The notes beneath the pieces are model-generated. The model had not been told where the DNA came from, ran no database searches, and saw only the letters and a program-made list of their open reading frames with translations. A DNA stretch of 64,000 nt from Eudromia elegans (taxonomy: Eukaryota > Chordata > Aves > Tinamiformes > Tinamidae). The translations under genes were made by a program, and so were the position numbers. Below are positions 59,201-64,000 of this stretch, piece by piece; the first letter of the stretch is position 1, and the number at the start of each line of letters is the position of its first letter. The stretch covers positions 4,883,711 to 4,947,710 of the forward strand of contig PTEX01000020.1 in assembly GCA_003342815.1 (NCBI GenBank), given 5' to 3'.

Positions 59201-62200
59201 TCTGGTCTAAGGAAAAGGCTTGGCCTTTACAGTGTCTTGAGACATTGTACAGAACAAAACAAAACAACAAGAAAGTCTGGACAGATCATTTTCTTCTGAT
59301 TTTCACATATTTCTCTATTTTTGCGTGTCATATCCAAATACCACCACTGGCTCAGATTCCAAGACTATTTATGATTATTTTTGTAAGACTTGTGAGGATG
59401 AGTGAAGGTGGATGAAGGCCCTATTTAAACAACCATGCTGCCTGGTGACTGTGTGCCACAAAGGTGAAGTATGCACCTCACGCTTGGTAGCTCTCTTCCT
59501 CACCTGAAAATGCGTCTCTATTTACAACAGGAGGAGAGGTGAGACTGAGATGAAAAGTTGGTAGAGTGGTCCCAGCATGGAGATTGAAGACCACCAGAGG
59601 TTCATCTCCTTACAATTACCTGGGCGAAACAATATACCGCATAGACTCTGTGGACATTCAGAGGTTAGTCCATGTGTTTGTCCCAGAATGAACGGAGCAG
59701 GTAGGCAACATCTGACACAGCCCAGATGGACACTCAAGAGAGCTCAGCCTCGCCAGCTGAGGCATCCATCAGTCAGACAGAGTGTGAAGGCAGTAGTTCT
59801 GTCTCTAGCCTTTCCTTTATAGTCAGCTAGGACTCAGTGCTTTTGTTTACAATAAGCACTATTCATCACCACTGTCGCGTTCGTAGTCGAGGACTACAGA
59901 CCTAAATTGAGCTGCTATGAAGTCATGGCTGAAACCTAACAAGATTTTCTTTTTCTATTTCCCATGTTTGACTCTGGGAACAAAAACATCTAGGGTCATG
60001 CCTTCAGTCTCAGACACCCAGATAAAGCAGTATTCTTCACACGCTACCACACTGAGTATTGCTGAATAGCTGCTGTGGCTCGTGACCTCGTCAGAGCGAG
60101 CAGATCAAAGCCCTTCCTGTTGATGCACACAGGACTAGCATGAACCTGCACAGCCCACAAGTAGAATGGGCCCAAACCCCCTCTGCACAAGTAAGTGTTT
60201 TTCTTGAAGTATCAGCTTCAGCCCTCAGCCTGCTCATTCCGGGCATTGCTCTATCCCGCTGGCCACTCTTGTTACTCTCCGTAAATAACTGGCATCTCCT
60301 CCTCTTTGGCAACGACGTTTGAATGTTAGCTAATCAACAGGGGTCAACTGGGGTGAGATCAGCATGAAATTACAAATCTGTAATGAACGCAAGTGACAAA
60401 CCAAGAAACACAGAAATACTTATGACCAGTCTGGTTTTTATAGTCTCATTTTTACGAGCAGCAAATCACCCTGCAAAGAGACTAGCACAGCCTTAGGCTC
60501 AGTAGCCATGGGAAGTTTCATTTATTTCCGTTGCTGCTGGGCTTGTGAGGCAGCAGCGCAGAGTGGAAGCAGAACATTGATCAGGCTGCCAAGCCACTCA
60601 TCCCTTGTGTGGTATGTGACACCGTGTTTACCAAATTCCTCCTTACATTGACTCTGCAGATGCAACCGCGAAGCACACAAGGAACTGCCATTTTTTGCGT
60701 CCGCAGTACAAAGCAGCATCACATCTGCGATGCTCTGAATTTATTGTTCTTGCTGGTCTAGCCATACTCCTGGATAACTCTTAGTGATTGTGAATGCAAT
60801 TATTAGTTTGCCCTTTTAACATAATACAGGCCTTGTCTTTCATCAAGTCCAAAATGTATTTTGGGATGGAGCAAAGTTTTTCAAACTATTTTGAGGGCCT
60901 AACTGTCTTCCTGGGACTTCTTTGAGTAGGACCCTTTCTGGCCAAAGACCAATGAACAACCAGCTGGTGGCAGCAGCAGTTCAGCTTCTCCGAGGGGGAG
61001 TGGAGTTGGTTGTGGATCCCGGTGACAATGTGTGTAAACACATATTCCCCGTTTTGACAAATAGAACCACTTATAGTGATCTTCTAATTAATCTATTAAA
61101 AAAAGTAGTTCTTGCTAATCTGTTGTGATCATCTTGGAACCTTTTCAAGGTCGCTTGAGAGTTAGAATTGTTTGAGGACTATCCGAGCTAAAGCTTCTCT
61201 TTAACTATGACGATAACAAAGGCGATGTCTTAACACCTGAAGATCTTAGGAGAAAGAAGAAAGAGTTCTTGAGCCCTTAATGTGTTGCAATTGAACTTCC
61301 TTATGACCATGTTCTGTGAAGAGAAATATGAGAGGATGTACTTAGATCTGAAGGGTGCACAAAAGCCAAGGATTGGTCGCAGCCAAAGCAAAAGGGTTTA
61401 GCAGGCATCAAAGAGGAGTGTGTTGTCCTGTAATTCAAGTGTGACCTTAAGAACACTTTATATAGCAGTTGTAATACTTCCTTATCTTTACTAAAAGCAT
61501 TTCATGGAGTGCCATCTTCAGTCACAATACCTTTTTTTCTTTATTTTTTTAGATACATGACTCTGGCAGAACCCAATCTATCACACACTCCTCACACTCT
61601 TCTTTGTTCTTTCATTCTCTTCTTTATCTGCTCATCCAAATTTATATATAAAAAAACCTTATCATTTTCTCTTCAGCATATGACCTTTGTATACTGAACT
61701 ATTAAACTTCATCCTCTTGTTTGGTTGGTTGGTTTGTTTTGTTACTTTAGATGCGGAAAAGATCTGGGATGCAGTTTTAAAACTTCAGCAGGCAAAAACG
61801 ATTCACTTGTATCATAAAGTCTCTGAGACTAAACTGCTGAAATTCCATAATTCTGTCATTAAAGTTGGGCTCCATGGCATTGACTGTTCTCTTACATTAA
61901 CTGTATTTGCTTGGTTTTCACATTGATACCCAAAAGGTCTAGGTACCTTCTTCTTAGTACCTTCTTCTAACTAGGGGTTAAGCTGCCATACTGAGCAGTT
62001 CTAGCAGCAGCCCTTGACTTTGTGCGGAGCCGACTTGCTGCTTATGCAGGGCAGCTCTCAGGCTCTTCTTGGAGTCCTGAGGCTCCTGTGCCTGACTGGA
62101 GTTTGCAGCAAACATGTTAGGTAGGGCTCAGGTAAAAGCTCAGATACATACTGTTTGCCCCCACGCAGACACAGGAGGGCTATGAGGCCTCCCTGATGGC

Positions 62201-63115
62201 CATGGTTCTGCGGCAGTCCAGGAAAGTTCATCATCTTAGGAGTTCTAGCCAGAAAGTCTAGAAAACCACCATCTACAGGGACAAGGAGCAACTCCTGCCC
62301 CCAGGTAGAATGCACATTATATTGTTGCCATTCCTCCAAACATTGCATGAGATACTCTTTCCTCGCTTTTTCCATCATTTGTAGGAATGTTTACTTAATA
62401 CCTCAAGAGGAAAAAAAGGAGACGTTTAACCATAACAGCTGGGTAGCTGAAGCATGATTGCAAAGCAGAGCTTGTGACATGAATACGTGGCCAGAAGATG
62501 CCAATGTTGAAGGTGAAACAAGGTGAAGGATGCATTGTACTTTTGTTTTAGCATAATTTTATCAGCGTTTTGCATGCTTTAAGTAAGAATTGCAGTAGGA
62601 ATTCTCTCAGGATTGCTAATCATATCTTGCCGATGTGCACAAGTGCAAGGCCTCAAACATACTTGTGTGTAAATGAAAGAGTGATCTCCAACACAAAGTT
62701 AAGGATGTTCCATGATTCAGAAATCATGAATGAAAATCTCTAATTGGTAAGCAGCATGGTGCAAACCAGGTGAAAACTGCGAACAGTAGCAGCCTCTCCT
62801 CAACGTTTAACGCTGTGCAGACTCACAAAGCCGTCAGCCGTGCTCTTTCCTCTGAATTAACTCCTTAAAAGCAATGGTGCCACTTTGGAGCATGAAAGGA
62901 GGCAGACAAATAAGGAAAGATCTGAGATGGCCAGGAAGGTACCAGTGGGTGCTGGGAGAAACCAGTCTGACAAAGCTGTGCGAGACCAACACACATCTGG
63001 TTGGAAGAGCGTATGTTTGCAGATTTGTAAAAGCTCCTGTAAAATCTAGGGAGGAGGCTGTCCCATCCCATCCAGGAATGGCTCCTACCACACTGATTTT
63101 GGCAAGCATCTTTGG
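53241..63115. other. Intergenic sequence upstream of MED10
   Basis: No coding exon is recognised. The DNA is AT-rich with T or A runs (for example 54,642-54,653, 55,058-55,072, 55,227-55,240, 57,639-57,652) and a (TATA)n-like tract at about 56,412-56,440. The block at about 60,900-61,450 has a different composition and may be an old repeat, but I could not assign it. Confidence 0.5.
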
Positions 63116-63210
63116 CAAGATCCAAAGCCATCCGTGGCTTTGGATCATCCACGAGGATCCACGAGGCAAGATCCTCGTGGCAAGATCCATCCATCCGTGG
63201 CCTCGTGGAT
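63116..63210. repeat. Nested direct and inverted repeat cluster
   Basis: Within 95 bp: a perfect hairpin with 12-bp arms (GATCCAAAGCCA at 63119-63130, loop TCCG, complement 63135-63146); a tandem ATCCACGAGG at 63147-63166; an 11-bp inverted pair (63149-63159 with 63170-63180); CCATCCGTGGC repeated at 63128-63138 and 63191-63201; CAAGATCC three times; and CCTCGTGGAT at 63201-63210 complementary to the tandem unit. Confidence 0.95.
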
Positions 63211-63884
63211 GTGTTTCTAGTGTATGGGGTACTGTATGGGATTCTGTAGCGAGAATGTATCCAAACGCAGTTCTCACAGAATTAGAGCAGCTGTTACCCA
63301 GCATAGGTTACCCTTCAAAGCACAGGAGACTCTTTTAGGCCACTCCTGGGGAAAAGGTGAATAAAAGACCTTATGGAATATAGGGCTGCTGCATGCCTAC
63401 ACTGCCCACTGCTTTACATCCTTTGCACAGCTGATACAACTACACGTTAGGCTCTTGCTTTCCTTACCCTCCAGTTCAAAGCTTTTATTGTATTTTATTT
63501 TCCAGTCACTGAAGGAAAAGAGAGGGGACAAAAATCCTGGGAATCAGGTTTTCCCCGCTATGCATGTGCAGGCCCAGAAGGATGGACCTACCCCATCTGG
63601 AGAACATGCAGGTATGTGAAGGGCAGGAGCAGGAGCTCGATGCTGTGCCCAGGAGACAAAGCTCGTCTCCTCATTACCTGCACACAAGTGAAAATGCAGG
63701 AACACATACACACATGTTACATGGAATTTTACCTACTTATGCTGCCAGGGTTACGGGTCATGTTTTACGTTAATTATAGGTGTTCGGATGGGTATATGTG
63801 CACGACAAACACACACACGCAAACGCCTTCGCATGCACTCACAGATCACACTGCATGGCTTCCACATACCCACGGCGCGTGGGT
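63211..63884. other. Flank of terminal CpG island
   Basis: No gene is identified. GC content rises toward the right end and includes a short (AC)n tract near 63,810-63,820. Confidence 0.5.
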
Positions 63885-64000
63885 GTTTTAGCCCCGCCGT
63901 GCCCACGCGCTACGCTCCCGCCGGGCCGGCGCGCGGCTCCCCAGCGCTGCGCTGCCGGCGCGCACCCCGCGCGGGTGCGGGAGCGCGGCGCCCATGTGAG
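63885..64000. promoter_or_regulatory. CpG island cut by window end, possible promoter of next gene
   Basis: The last ~115 bases are almost entirely C and G with dense CpG (for example GGGCCGGCGCGCGG and GCGCACCCCGCGCGGG), after a long AT-rich stretch. This looks like the start of a gene-associated island. In human the divergent neighbour of MED10 is UBE2QL1, so it could be that gene's 5' end on the plus strand. That is inference: no UBE2QL1 coding sequence is inside the window. Confidence 0.55.

Noticed and set aside
60900-61450. Possible old LTR or repeat
   Set aside because: Composition hints at a repeat, but I could not recognise termini, a promoter signature or a family, so no element was called.
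62834-63338. Overlapping 154- and 156-residue ORFs on opposite strands
   Set aside because: They mirror each other through the inverted-repeat cluster and match no family. The complementary sequence keeps both strands open.
1-64000. CRISPR arrays, tRNA, rRNA, bacterial operons
   Set aside because: No direct-repeat and spacer structure, cloverleaf or rRNA signature was seen. The gene structure is eukaryotic.

Overview
The window reads as nuclear DNA from a bird. It is AT-rich, gene-poor sequence littered with relics of the CR1 LINE, the dominant interspersed repeat of avian genomes. The one protein-coding gene I can support is an intact vertebrate gene, MED10, on the minus strand. No bacterial, plasmid or phage features, CRISPR array, tRNA or rRNA is visible.

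Layout: about 1-49,500 is an intergenic desert. It holds CR1 fragments of several ages in both orientations, simple repeats, one probable LTR-derived block (about 31,440-32,640) and one orphan CpG-rich island (about 40,925-41,200). The most structured part is 12,346-18,118. There a tandemly duplicated CR1-containing unit carries two copies of a GC-rich block with a 42-bp (14-residue) proline-rich minisatellite and a polyadenylation signal. The block is not CR1 and I do not recognise it.

MED10 occupies about 49,500-53,200 on the minus strand: four coding exons, three introns, a 3' UTR with two candidate poly(A) signals, and a CpG-island promoter with ETS-like and NRF1-like motifs. It encodes 134 residues (136 from an upstream in-frame ATG) and every splice site fits GT-AG. 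From 53,250 to about 63,880 I see no gene, only AT-rich sequence, simple repeats and a knot of nested inverted repeats near 63,120-63,210. The last ~115 bases are an extremely CpG-dense island cut by the window edge. In human, UBE2QL1 lies divergently next to MED10, so this may be the start of its CpG island, but no coding sequence of it is visible.

CR1 assignments rest on recognising consensus-like stretches by eye, so their boundaries are approximate (tens of bases). MED10 exon boundaries are exact to the base as far as reading frame and splice rules allow.
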